Source: Endocalyx cinctus (Eukaryota; Ascomycota; Sordariomycetes; Amphisphaeriales; Apiosporaceae). From it: 64,000 nucleotides of DNA. Position 1 is the first letter of the stretch. Every line of letters starts with the position of its first letter. The stretch covers positions 1,180,019 to 1,244,018 of the forward strand of contig BCKC01000007.1 in assembly GCA_001600455.1 (NCBI GenBank), in the 5' to 3' direction. The position numbers and the translations under genes were made by a program. Positions 44,301-55,502 of the stretch are shown here, piece by piece. Below the pieces are notes generated by a model, which was given only the letters and a program-made list of their open reading frames with translations, was not told where the DNA came from and searched no databases.

Positions 44301-44933
44301 GGACGCCAAGAGATACGAGAATGGGTCCCTGGGAATCTTTCGGCTAGCTCCGCAGGATTATCACCGGTTCCATATCCCGGTCGATGGTATCCTGCGGAAG
44401 CCAAAGCTGATTGAAGGTGAATACTATACGGTAAATCCCATGGCCATTCGCTCAGCTCTCGACGTATATGGCGAAAACGTTCGGGTGATTTGCCCTATCG
44501 ACTCGGAGACCCACGGGCGCGTGATGGTTATTTGCGTCGGCGCGATGATGGTAGGAAGCACCGTGATCACGCGCAGCGAGGGCGAGCAAGTGAAGCGCGC
44601 CGAAGAACTTGGATACTTCAAGTTCGGAGGTAGCACGATTGTTGTTTTGTTCGAGGAAGGCAAGATGGTATATGACAATGACCTGGTGGATAACTCCAAC
44701 AGTGCTCTAGAAACACTGGTAAGTCACTCCTTTGATTCGTTGTGAAGTTAAACAGTTATTCTGACAATTCGTATCAGGTTCGAGCCGGCATGTCGGTTGG
44801 ACACTCGCCCCATGTACCCGCTCATAAACCCGATCAACGCAAGGACACGTCAGAAGTTACGGAAGAAGAAAAAGCAGATGCTAATCGACGTATTCAAGGA
44901 GGGGTAGAAACTCCACCGACCATGGGATCCTAG
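41306..44933 (+). CDS. psd2: Phosphatidylserine decarboxylase 2 (C2-domain, Golgi/endosome type)
   Basis: Five exons fit: 41306-41470, 41560-41604, 41681-43910, 43967-44718 and 44778-44933, giving 1115 aa with all phases agreeing. Tandem C2 domains start near residues 46 (VLKVVVLRARDLAAKDRSGT) and 292 (VVGLIFLEIGSITDLPPESN). An acidic linker (EDDDDELLEDEETPEEDDP) separates them. An EF-hand-like segment (YDADETNTISKVELTTML) is at about 545, and a CPICHQ...HIATC zinc-knuckle-like motif at about 703. The catalytic domain begins around 800. It has HRFHIPVDG, IDSETHGRVMVICVGAMMVG and the autocleavage site GGST (Ser about 1036), which yields the pyruvoyl-bearing alpha chain. In the family the enzyme converts phosphatidylserine to phosphatidylethanolamine in the endomembrane system. 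Without a mitochondrial presequence it is type II. ATG 41306 is in CACC-like context (GACCATGG). Confidence 0.95.
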
Positions 44934-45836
44934 AGCATGGGGAATAGAAGCGGCATAAGCATATATAAGGATTAAAATCAATCCTTCGTCATAGGCGAGC
45001 TAATTGTGAAAGAAGCAATATTAGGTAGCATCAGCATAAAAGGTATAAATAGACAGGATCAGAGAAACCGAGAGAAAGGTAAATAAATAATTTCACGTAT
45101 TCCTTTACTTTATTTTATGTGGCCTACCTATCAGCCTATGTCGTCATATGCCAGAAGCTAGAAATTCTAAGTGATCTATCACGATACCGGAAAGAGTTCT
45201 AGTATAATACGTATAGTACAGTATAGAACGATCTAAGATTATTCTAGCTTCTACTATGTACCGTCGACAAACTTATTTAGTGTCCCGTGAGAATAATAAA
45301 GTGGTAAAGGACTAAGTATCAACATAGCAACGGCAAAACAAACGATTATGCTGTCAACAAACGACAACGACGACGACGGCATCAACAAGGATGAAATTCA
45401 TAGATCCATGGGACCAAATAAAGAATTGACACGTGCTGAGAGATATGTAGTGGACATTCCTGCATCATCCCTGTATACATAATACATATAAGCATTCTAT
45501 CAAGGAATAATCACGTAGATTTGATGGGCTGATGGGTACGGTACCTGCCCAGCTGCTTAACCAAATTAAGATATACCAATACTACCTTGGCAGTATATAT
45601 CAGATTGGGCTCTCTCTCTCCCACCTAGACCACGCCGCTTTTAATCTGAGCTTAACGTTAAGCCCAACGTAAATAAAACTCACTTTTAGGTATATATAAA
45701 TTTACTGTAACAAATGCAGTAGAAAGAAATAATTATGTTAATGCATTGAATATCATGTATTGCTTTAAGTTGTTTCATAAAATTTTAAATCAAGTTCGTC
45801 GTAACTTGTGAGTCTATTGAAATATTTCCCCCTACA
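44934..45836. other. Convergent 3' spacer
   Basis: AT-rich DNA lies between psd2 (+) and the multi-module secreted protein gene (-). It includes a palindrome GCTTAACGTTAAGC at 45650-45663. A GCCGCTTTTA stretch at 45631-45640 is loosely related, in reverse, to the dispersed repeat at 36468/48949. No gene is seen. Confidence 0.5.
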
Positions 45837-48333
45837 CTACTCGCAGTATCCGGGTACATCGCAGGGGTCCGACGCAACGTACCAAGAGATATCCGTAGGG
45901 ACGATGATGATGGCATTAGGCGCATCGCAGATCACGTCGCCGCTTACCTGACACGTTATCGGTACGAAAGCGCTGCCGGATGCCGTGAAGACGATGCTGT
46001 AGCGTGAAAAAAAAAAAAAAAAAAAGAGTTAGAGAGCTTATCACATCTCTATCGTCGGCCAGATCGCGAGACGAGTGGGCGATAATGAACCAAGCTTAAA
46101 AGGAATATAGTACTTACGGAGCGTCGTTAGACTTGTCGTCGCAATACCACGACTGATTCAGCGCAACATACCCCGTACGTATATCGATCTGGTATTCGCA
46201 GAAGATATCTGCGCTACTACTACTACTTGGGTCGCTACAGTCGTACCAAATAGCGGGATCGTACGACTCCGTGTAAGGCATCATGTCTTCGTTACCGCCG
46301 TGCTTGCCGTAAACGCGGTCCGCGGCCGAGTTTTGGAATGTTACGTCTAGGTAGACGTAATCCGGGATAGAGGTCACGGAGTGAGTCGCGCGGAATTCGG
46401 TTAGATTCCAGTGCGGGGAGAGTAGCGATGCGATGGTGCAGCTCGAACCTGATGGGACTGGCTCTGGGACGGGGCCTAGGTTGGTGGGCTTTACGTCTGT
46501 TGCTTCTATGGTGGTGTGAGGTGATGTACAATCTGACATTCGTTAATCAGGTAATTCAAACTATATGTTTTCATTGCGGATCATTATGGGAGACAAACGT
46601 GTTGCAAGATCAAGTTGGCAGTTTACGTCAAGCTCATGCTTCGAAACTGATGCTGTAAGTTTATACCTATCATCCAGACAATGAAGTTAGTAAATACATG
46701 TACGGCAGACTCTACCTCGGGGCGAGAGGTGGAATTATAGCTGCAAAGCTTACAATGTTCTACTATCATCTTCACCGTAGCAATACCAAGTCTGGTTCAG
46801 AGATAATCCGTTGTACGTCGTATTGATCGTAAATAACAAATCGGTTGATATCGCATACGACGGAAACGGATTCGAACCGGAGGGGTCGTCGCACGTAATC
46901 CACCTCGTCCCAAGATCTCCGTCGATAAGCTGCTGATGGCTGACGTCGCAGGTTCTCTCGATTCCGTTGGCGGTATTTTTCAGCACGAGATGGATCACGA
47001 AAAAATTCCCACCGAATGCGTTATGGATCCGATAATATTCGAAATCCTCCATGACCCACGACGCGGCAAGGGAATTCTCGTAGCATCGGGGATAATCACT
47101 ACCGTCCGGGACCGGGTCGGGATCCAGTTCGACGGGTTCGCTTAGTCGTCCTTGTATAACTAGATCGTCGCAGCTCGAGCTATTGTTAGAAGGCTCGCAT
47201 ATCACTTTGCTATTTCCGGATGCACGAAAAGTAATGCTTCGTAGAGATTAGTGAGATGTCGAAGTAATTAAAAAAGGAAAGTATAGCTTACGGTTGGGGA
47301 TACTCTGGGATATCACAGCTCCATTCTTGTCTCACCGATAGCTCGTACGAAGAGTCATCGAGCCTTACCTCGATACCAGCATCGCACGCCGACCAACCAT
47401 CTTCATCCGCGTCGTCGGCGTCGACGACACAGTTCACGGTCCGATTCAACGCGCGATTTCCCACGTCAAAACTCGCGCCTTGTCCGTCCCCGGCGCCGAT
47501 AAATCGTATCTCGGTGATATCCCAGTTAGGATAGGAGAACGACGAGCCAACGCAAGGCGTTTCGTTCCCCAGCACGACGTCGGACGAGTTTGCCGGCGGT
47601 TTCGGGGAAATGGGGGGCTCGTGAGGCTCCCCGTCCAGAATCGGGGTCGCGTACGTACCCGAGAAAGAGGTTCCGTTCGCGTTCGACGGGTTCGCCAAAG
47701 ATGCGTCCGCGAAATACGTGTGACTGGGCAGTGAGGATTTGAGTCAATCAACTCTAGCGGAGATTTACAGTCAGGGGTTGGGGGTTTGGTTAAATAGGAA
47801 AACAGGTATCATCCTTACGGCCAAGTGTGATTTTCTAGCTCGCATATCCAGAACTGGGTGATGGAAATGGCGTCGCTGTTATAATTATGCTCAAGCCGAG
47901 TCTTGGCGGTAGTCGAATCTTGAGGGGGCGAGCAGTCGACGTGTAGGTAGGAGTAGAGACCTTCGTACGAACAGCTGATGGAATAATTGTTCGCGACGTC
48001 CTCGACCTCAATCGCGAGGATCTCCGCTGTCACGTGTATATATGGGTTAGCTCTGCGGCCGGTTTACTTACTTATAACTTGCTGGTGTACGCACCTTCGG
48101 TGTCGTTGATGAAGCTTGAGAGCCTATATACTGGATGTTTGAAGTTTGTATCGAGACAAGGACTGGGGATTGCTCTTTCAAGACTGTAGTTACACTCAAC
48201 TTAGCCCTACTCAGATATTTCCGTAGAATGAGTATTTCTGGACATACTTCTGTGCTCGCTCTGAAATAAGTATAGTTTCCTTCGAAAAGCCCAGTCCAGC
48301 TAATAAGATCATAAGCAGGTTTATGATATGCAT
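45837..48333 (-). CDS. Secreted multi-module Cys-containing protein, unrecognised
   Basis: I assemble eight exons: 48333-48248, 48123-48095, 48026-47819, 47723-47292, 47236-46754, 46666-46599, 46532-46118 and 45996-45837, giving 626 aa with every phase agreeing. The start MHIINLLMILLAGLGFS is a signal peptide. The rest is a series of divergent modules. Each runs from a [IV]xFxASG-like strand with Cys, through a Pro/Ser linker and W-[DNV]-x-T-E-[IF]-like strand, to an SLNQTWYC-like end (ITQFWIC, SVRQEWSC, SLNQTWYC, ALNQSWYC). Modules are bounded by phase-2 introns. Exon 5 is 483 nt and exons 6+7 also sum to 483 nt. Exon 8 is a final half module ending DVPGYCE. The layout, with 4-6 Cys per module and N-glycosylation sequons, is reminiscent of fungal small secreted Cys proteins of similar strand order, here concatenated. 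No enzyme motif is visible. Function is unknown. Confidence 0.72.
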
Positions 48334-49651
48334 GGCCTGTCTACCATTTGATACTATATCGAATGACGACTATATAACTAGCTCGTTACCTTGAAATCTG
48401 GACAAAGATATATCTGAAGAACCAGACCTAGTCAAGGTTATATCAAACATGTTCCTATCAACAACATCGTGACGGTGGGGGAAGATAGCTATACACATAT
48501 ACGTATATTGAAGATGCTAGCGGAGGATCACGCGGCAATGTTACCACTCGCCTGGAAATATGCACGGCAATATCGAATTTGACAATTCTACGTTCGCAGA
48601 ACGACAATGGGAATATACAGCGAGAAGATTGGTTCGAACGTTGAGAATCCTACTAGAGGGTATTTACCCGTAAATTAATTTACGAGGGACATATTGGTGA
48701 GCATAGGTCGTGTTCTACGTTGTATCGTGGTAACCTGGTTGGCGGTCTTCGCTATAGTTGGGAGTAGGTTTTAGGACCATGGCACCGCTTCCGAATAAGA
48801 CAAATTTCTTGTTGCTGTATTCGTATTCCAGGTCTTGCTACCAAAACTACAAATAGGTAGACGACGTTACCTCGACAATCGTGGTTAATCCGAGTCTAAG
48901 GATTATATAATTTTATATAATTTGACGTTCTATCATATATTGTACCGCGAGTAAAAGCGGCAATCTTAAAAAGAAAAGACGTTAATCCTGGTTTGTCGTA
49001 GCGTGGTTTTAGTACCTACATTCTCTAAGAATGGTACACTACAGTATAAGCTACAGTAGTGTTATGTACCTAACTACGGTAGGCTTGTAGGTAGGCCTGT
49101 AGGTAGGCTTGTAGGCTTACAGGTAGAACAGGGGGATACGAGGGAGGTTCGGATCGGTGGCATCGCAAGCGCCAATTCCCCAATCAGCTTTAGTAGAAGT
49201 GGGTTTTGTTTACTTTCATTTTCGATACCCCCCTCATAGCAACCAAATTTCTGCGTGGATATTTTCAAAACAATTTCAACAAGACAAATAAAGAATAAAA
49301 ATATACTACAATCCCAATAAATAATCGTAATCCTATGCGTATGCGTATACACTACTTTTCTTTAAAGTCAATTTAATCTCTTCCGGCTCCCCTCTATCTA
49401 GGATAAAATATCTGGGGCCTTAAATGAATCTTTTTTTTTTCTTCTCCCTCCGTCTTCAGTCTTCATATAAATATTTTTTGTGACTTTACATTCCTTAAGA
49501 TTATTCATATTCATATTCATGATTAATCAATCAAGTCGTCGAAACAATATTATTATTTGAACAGGGAGAAAAAAAAGAAAGATACATTATTTTTACGCAT
49601 CGTAAACAAAAGACATAAAACGCGAATGATCGGCATATCGGAGTGGTCGTC
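48334..49651. other. Divergent 5' region
   Basis: This spacer separates the secreted-protein gene (-) and the coiled-coil gene (+). It holds dispersed repeat copy B (48949-48998) and a TAGGCTTG/TAGGTAGG-type short tandem cluster at 49079-49126. No gene is seen. Confidence 0.5.
48949..48998 (+). repeat. Dispersed repeat, copy B
   Basis: GAGTAAAAGCGGCAATCTT followed by AAAA is 21/23 identical to the segment at 36468. The following GTTAATCCTGGTTTGTCG resembles GCTAACCTGATTTGTGG of copy A. It is non-coding and unassigned. Confidence 0.45.
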
Positions 49652-52651
49652 ATGCCTAAAGGAACGATACTAGAGTCGGAAAACCTACGTACGGCATCGC
49701 TGTATATCAATAATCAACTGCTTTCCAGAGGATTAATACGCGATGGAGAAAGTATCAACTTTTCCGATCCGGGTGCAGCTGTGGGTGGTACCGAAGCTAC
49801 TATGGGACGTATCATGAGCATCGTGAATGATTTGATTCTCAGACGGGACGTATGTTGAGACTCTTCCATCCCTGTACTTATTATATACATAAATTGATCG
49901 ACTTGTACTGATTATATTTCTGAATAGCGCGATGCGGAACACCGAGAATCCCTATCCAACACGCTCCTCGGTCTCCGCGCCGAATCTTTACGACAGACGA
50001 CGGATATAGCGCGCCAGACCGATAAGCTCAACGATGCAAAGCGAAGAATTGACAGCGCCGACGCGACGGAGAGAGCTCTGCGAACTCAGCTGAAGACGGC
50101 AGAGCAGACGATCTACAAACTGAAAGATGAGGTCGCCAAGATGAAATCTATGGTAGCTCAGACGCGCGCCGCTTGCGCCAACGAGACCCGTAAGCGCGAT
50201 CGCCAGATCGACGCCCTGAAAAAAGCCGTTTCCGAAGCCGGACGCGTCAGGGGCGGCGGTAGGGGCGCGAGCAATATCCTGACCATCCACGTCACCGGTG
50301 GGGTCGGCGACGACGAAGCTGGTGTGCCTCCGGGAGCTACCGAGGAAGAGGGCTATAGTCTGCGCATGGAGACCAACGAATTCCTCACGGAACTGGCGCG
50401 AGGCCTCAGCGACGAAAACGAAAACCTGCTGTCTCTCATGAGGAAGACGGTCGAAGGCCTGAGGGAGATGAGCGGGCTCGAGAGGATGGACAATTCCACC
50501 AACGACGACGACGCCATCGCGAAGCAGCTGGGCGTCGCGAACCAGGGTAGCCTGGTCGACCAACCCACGCCGCTCCCGAAGTCGGCCGAGGAGCTCGAGG
50601 TCGAGCTCGAGACCGTGATCGAGCACCTGCGCTCCATACTGACGAACCCGTCCTTCGTGCCGATAGAGGAGGTCGAGGTCAGGGAAGAGGCCATCCTGCA
50701 GCTGCGCAAGGGTCTCGAGACCATGGAGGCCCGCTGGAAAGACGCCGTGCGCATGATCGACGGCTGGCGAAAGCGGATGGTTGCGGGCGGTAAATCCATC
50801 GACATGGATGACCTGACCATGGGCCTGCGGCTTAGTCCCGTGCGCGTTCGCAACGTCGCCGAGACCGCGGACGTCGTTCCTTTGAGATTATCGTGCGTTC
50901 ATGAAGAAGAGGAAGAAGTAGAAGACGAGGAGAAGGAAGAAGAAGAGGAAGAGGAAGAGGAACCGCCACGACGAAGGTCACCGAGTCCGGTGGAGTCTCT
51001 CCACCTAGTTCCCGCCGAAGACTACGAAGTCATAGGGAAGGGAGAAGCTGATGAAGATAACAACGACAACGAATCCGACTTGGATTCGGATTCTAGTAGT
51101 ATTTTCCAAGACGATATCGAGGTGGACGATCTCGACGTAGAGGAGCCTAACGTACAGATCCTCCAGGAATCCACAGGCGCAGACGATGCAGCTGTCGAAT
51201 CGTCGGTCCTGTCAGGGATGGATTCTTCCTTACCCCTTCCGGAGCCGCCGCGACTGAGCCCGCTCAAGGACTCGTACTCGTCAGGTAACAGAAGAAATGG
51301 GAAGCCAGTTCCCGAAAGTCAAGAAACGCCCGTCTATCGCAAGAAGCATGTCGACTTTACCACTATCGTTGAGGAGAATACGTGGGATATGGCCGTCGAA
51401 AATGAACAGCAGCAGCAGAGATCAGCGGCACCCTCGAGGCCGATATCCGTGGTATACGACAGCCCGTTATTCGGGAAGTCGGAAGAGAAGCCACCTCATC
51501 AAACTCAAAATTCCAAGAAACTTTTTTCGAAACCATCTCCCACGCCTTCTACTTCCTCAGGAGTCAAAAGATCGCATCAAACTAGCAGTCCAGATCTGCC
51601 AAAGAAACACCAAAAACCATCCCCCGAGCCTACGAACTTTCCTTCTTCCAACTCTCCTGCTCCTTCATCCGCGAGCTCGAGCCCACGACATAAGCGTACA
51701 ACATCCGAACCTAATCCGCCTCGCCATCGACGTCAACAGCCACCTGTGCTCCCGGCCCCTAGCGTACAAGTATCCTCGAAGTCTTTGACAGGGAATACTA
51801 CCACCGCCACTGCTACTAGAAACGGCAGCGACGGTAGTAGCGAGAAATATCCTTCAGAGCAACGCTACAATAACCGCTCGCCCGTGCGCAGCAACGGGAA
51901 CGGTAACAGCGCCGCTCAGGCCCAAGCTCAGGTCTCCTCTCGTCTTCCCAGGAGGCCAAATCATCAACTCGCCCAGCAGGTTCAGCAGAGCCCCCTGAGC
52001 ATGGCGAGCATAGCGGCCAAGTTAGCCGCCTCGGAGCGCGAAGCCGACGCCGCGCGCGTGCGGGCGAAGCTTAGGGCCGTGAGGAAGGGTAGACGGATCT
52101 CGCCGGCTACTATCAACACGGCCGTCGCAGCGGCAGCAACGGTGGATAGCGCGAACGTATCGCCGGCTATAGTGGAGCCGCAAGACGTTGCTCCCGCGGT
52201 GACCGCTAGCCCTTCGGTGGATCCGGTAAAGAAAGACGCGGAGCCTCTACCGCCTCCGCCTACCCTGTCTCTATCCCGCTCGAAGCAGGAGGAGAAGAAG
52301 AAGGATGACGTGGACGAGCTAGCGGCGAGCGGGAACTCCAACTCCCACCCGGATGCGAATACCAACCTGATGCTGGTATCGCCGAAGCGGAGGACGACGA
52401 GGAAAAAGAGGATATCGACGGCGAACGAGTTCTTGGAGCCGGAAGCAGCGGCGACGACAGGGGCAGGAGGCGGTGCCTCTTCGGGGGAGGAAAAGACGAC
52501 GAAGGAGAAGCGTAAACGCGATAGGAGATCGGTCAAAGTGGCCTCGAGGAGGAGGAGTACCCTCAGCCCTTGGGAATTGGAAAGCTTGATCCACGGCAAC
52601 GTCGTCGTCGGCGGGGCGGATGCCGCCGATTGTCCTAGTCCGGCTAGGTAA
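49652..52651 (+). CDS. Afadin/alpha-actinin-binding (ADIP) family coiled-coil protein, Msd1/TinA-like
   Basis: Two exons fit, 49652-49849 and 49928-52651, giving 973 aa. The N-terminal 290 residues carry the ADIP-type region: NLRTASLYINNQLLSRGLIR, then TMGRIMSIVNDLILRRDRDA. It continues in a long coiled coil (TQLKTAEQTIYKLKDEVAKM) and helical segments to about residue 380. The remainder is disordered: a Glu run (EEEEEEEE), S/P-rich stretches, and the conserved-looking end SRRRSTLSPWELESLI. Family members are SSX2IP in animals, Msd1 in fission yeast and TinA in Aspergillus. They act at centrosomes or spindle pole bodies in microtubule anchoring, so a spindle-pole role is likely by homology. 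I assign the family from pattern recall only. ATG 49652 is the first start in the frame after the A-rich leader. The intron (49850-49927) has GTATGT/TAG ends. Confidence 0.78.
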
Positions 52652-53460
52652 CATTTTCTTTTTCTTATTCTTTATTTCTCTCTCTCTCTCTTTTCCTTCT
52701 CCCCTTATAACTCTTCTTCTTCCCCGTTCTTCTAATTCGGGGAAGAAAAGAAGAAGAAGAAAAATTAAGGGGAGAAATCGAGAGAGAGAAAGTCCTGGGT
52801 TGCATTGGAATTCGGAAGGGAACGGGTACTTAACTTGATGATGTGTTTATGAATGAATATTGGGAAAGGGGGGAGGGGAGGAAGGAAAGGAAAGGCGTTT
52901 GATGTTTTGTCCCCCTATTCTTTTGAAGAAAGGGAAAAAAAAAAGAACGTAATAATTTGTTATTATTCTTTTTGTTTTTCTTCTTTTTTTGCCTGAAATT
53001 ATGATACTACCTACTACTACTACTTGCATAATATGATACTCCGTGGAGTGTTTTCTTCTTTTTTTTTCTTTTTATGACTTTGTTTAATATATTTATTGTA
53101 TATAGTCATGAGATTTTGATTTAGATCACTACATATATGACGAGTCAATGAAGAGATGAGGATGATCACTATATTATTTAATTTTGCTACTTATTTCTCT
53201 TGTGTTGTTTCGAAACCTCTTGGAACTTAGATGCTCTATCATGTCACGACGTGAAGATGTTGGAATCTGAAATAACATCACGAAATATAATAGGGTTACT
53301 TCTAACTGATTAACGTTTTTTTTTTCCCTCATTCTTTTTCGAATTGACTTAACGAGTGATAAACACTTGCTACTATGTGGTTGACCCTTACAATTAGGAG
53401 TTATTTCAGTAACTAGCTGCTGCTACGTTTCTACTTCTTTCTTTCCTGTCACTAATGTTA

Positions 53461-53463
<3 letters not shown>

Positions 53464-53518
<55 letters not shown>
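53464..53518 (+). repeat. (TC)n microsatellite, about 27 units
   Basis: This is an uninterrupted TC dinucleotide run of about 55 bases, followed by a degenerate CTGTCTG-rich extension to about 53565. Confidence 0.95.
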
Positions 53519-53522
<4 letters not shown>

Positions 53523-55480
53523 GCCTGTTTCTCTGTCTCTCTCTATCCACCCCCTTCTCTGTCTGCTTGGTCTACAGCTACCTCGATGAGATGAAACCCA
53601 TGTCCCTACCTACCAGTATTCTTCATCAAAGTCTTTGAATAGATATAGATAAGTCTATAAATATCTTTGAGGGCCGTACTCCTACCTGAAGGGCTCTTAT
53701 CTCGTGTGATGGTGGCTACTTAGGTGATAAGTAGGTGAGGGGAGAAAAAAAAACTCACCACCCTTTCAAATATGATCTATCAAATCCTCGCCGCCGTCTT
53801 CCCCCTCATTATTATAATTATATCTCTTACAGGCTTGGCATTATTGCAGTTTTTTGAAGGATTTGGTGTGGTGGGTAGATAGGCAGGTCAAACACCCTCG
53901 TACGAGGGGATAGGTCATGAAGAGTTATCCGGACTAATGATGTTTCTTCCTCATCTTTATATCCCTCCGGTCGACCGACATTGGCACAAGATACTATAAG
54001 TAGGTGTATAAAAAACTATTTTATACGTATATATCGACAAGGAGAGGTAAGGGATGGGATGCGTATGTATCCTCGCGCCCTCCGCTGCTCCTTCTCTTTT
54101 TTTTTCCAGCTCCATCCCTGAGGCGGCAGTGTCACCGGGAAGTGGAAGCCGGTTTATCGAGGACAAGTTGGGCATGGGAGCAAAGGTGGTTTAGTGGGGA
54201 GCGAATAGAATCGAAGCAGATGGCGTGATGCAAAAGAGAAACGTGGGTAGACGGAACAAGAAGCGAAGTCCGGGAGGGATCGCAAGGAAGCTGAAAATGT
54301 TTACCTATAATCCGACGAGTTAGGTTGATAACGGAATAATCCCCCGAACTTTACTCGATGGACAAGAAAGAAAAAAGGACAACAGACGACGAAGGAACGG
54401 TTATGGTATACTCGAATTCCCCCCCCCCATTCCTCGTCGTTATCACGACAAGGATTCTATCCACCTTCCCCCCCTTACTTAGTTGACATTCAAGCGTTCC
54501 GGGGGAGTCTTTTTGGGAAAGGTCGGATAAGTGATGTGGTAAAATTATGGGGGTGTGTGTGGGAAGCGGACGCGGAACTGCGGGATATTAAAAAAAAATA
54601 AGAGAGAATGGGACCGGGCGGTAAAACTAGGTTAGTTTGACTTTGACGATGTGGACAAGGACAAACGAAATGATGGAGAGAAGGATTTAATGAAGAATAT
54701 CGGCTAGGCAGATAAGATCATGAAAAGGACAAGAGAAATAAAGAAAATCCTCGGATATCCTGGAGGTTGCCTATCATTCTTCTTGACCCCCTGACACGCA
54801 CTCGCATCGGATATTGGCTGTTGAGGACAAATGGCATGGAAGGATTCTTGGTAGCGGATTTGATAAGTTTTTCTCTTTTAATCAAAACATCAACCGGGTG
54901 GGTGGGCACTGTCTAAGATATGTAACTTGGTGTGTATGTATGCTGGTTCTCTCTACCTCGCATCACACACACATCCTTCAGTAATCTATACCACGCCAAA
55001 CCCCCATAATACTTCTGACGAGGGACGGTACTTAGCTGTAATGCGTATTCTCATCTTACTCATTCTCTTCTTTGCCATCCGGGTCGGGCCGGACGGGTTA
55101 ACTACGTGTGTGTATGTACCGTAGCGTATATAGGCTATCAGACGCGAACGTATTATTGTCAACACCATCGAAATTTCGATTAGGCCAGTCTTTCAACGAA
55201 CGCTTATGAAAAAATCCTTGAGTCATAAGAGTGAGACCGCCCCCCCCCCCCCTTACCTCCGTTATCGCCACTGTCGATGAAGGGCGGGTTTGTGGAATCC
55301 TTAAAATATGGTGTGGTGTGATACGGTGTGGGTGAGTCAATGTGGTGGTCCCCGACGCTACGCGACGAACCGCGAGGAACACCGAGACGGCGAGACGGTA
55401 TTTAGCTTCGACAGGGAGAAAAGATGGTAAGATAATTCAGAATCTGGGGTCCCATGTTTGTGGCCCTGCAGGATCTATTT

Positions 55481-55502
55481 GTGTGTGTGTGTGTGTGTGT
55501 GT
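55481..55502 (+). repeat. (GT)n microsatellite, 11 units
   Basis: GT is repeated 11 times without interruption in non-coding DNA. Confidence 0.95.

Noticed and set aside
46428..46658. 76-codon plus frame
   Set aside because: It is antisense to exons 6-7 of the multi-module secreted protein.
48636..48660. GGTTCGAA stretch as a tRNA B-box
   Set aside because: The following bases do not complete the consensus and no A-box lies upstream.
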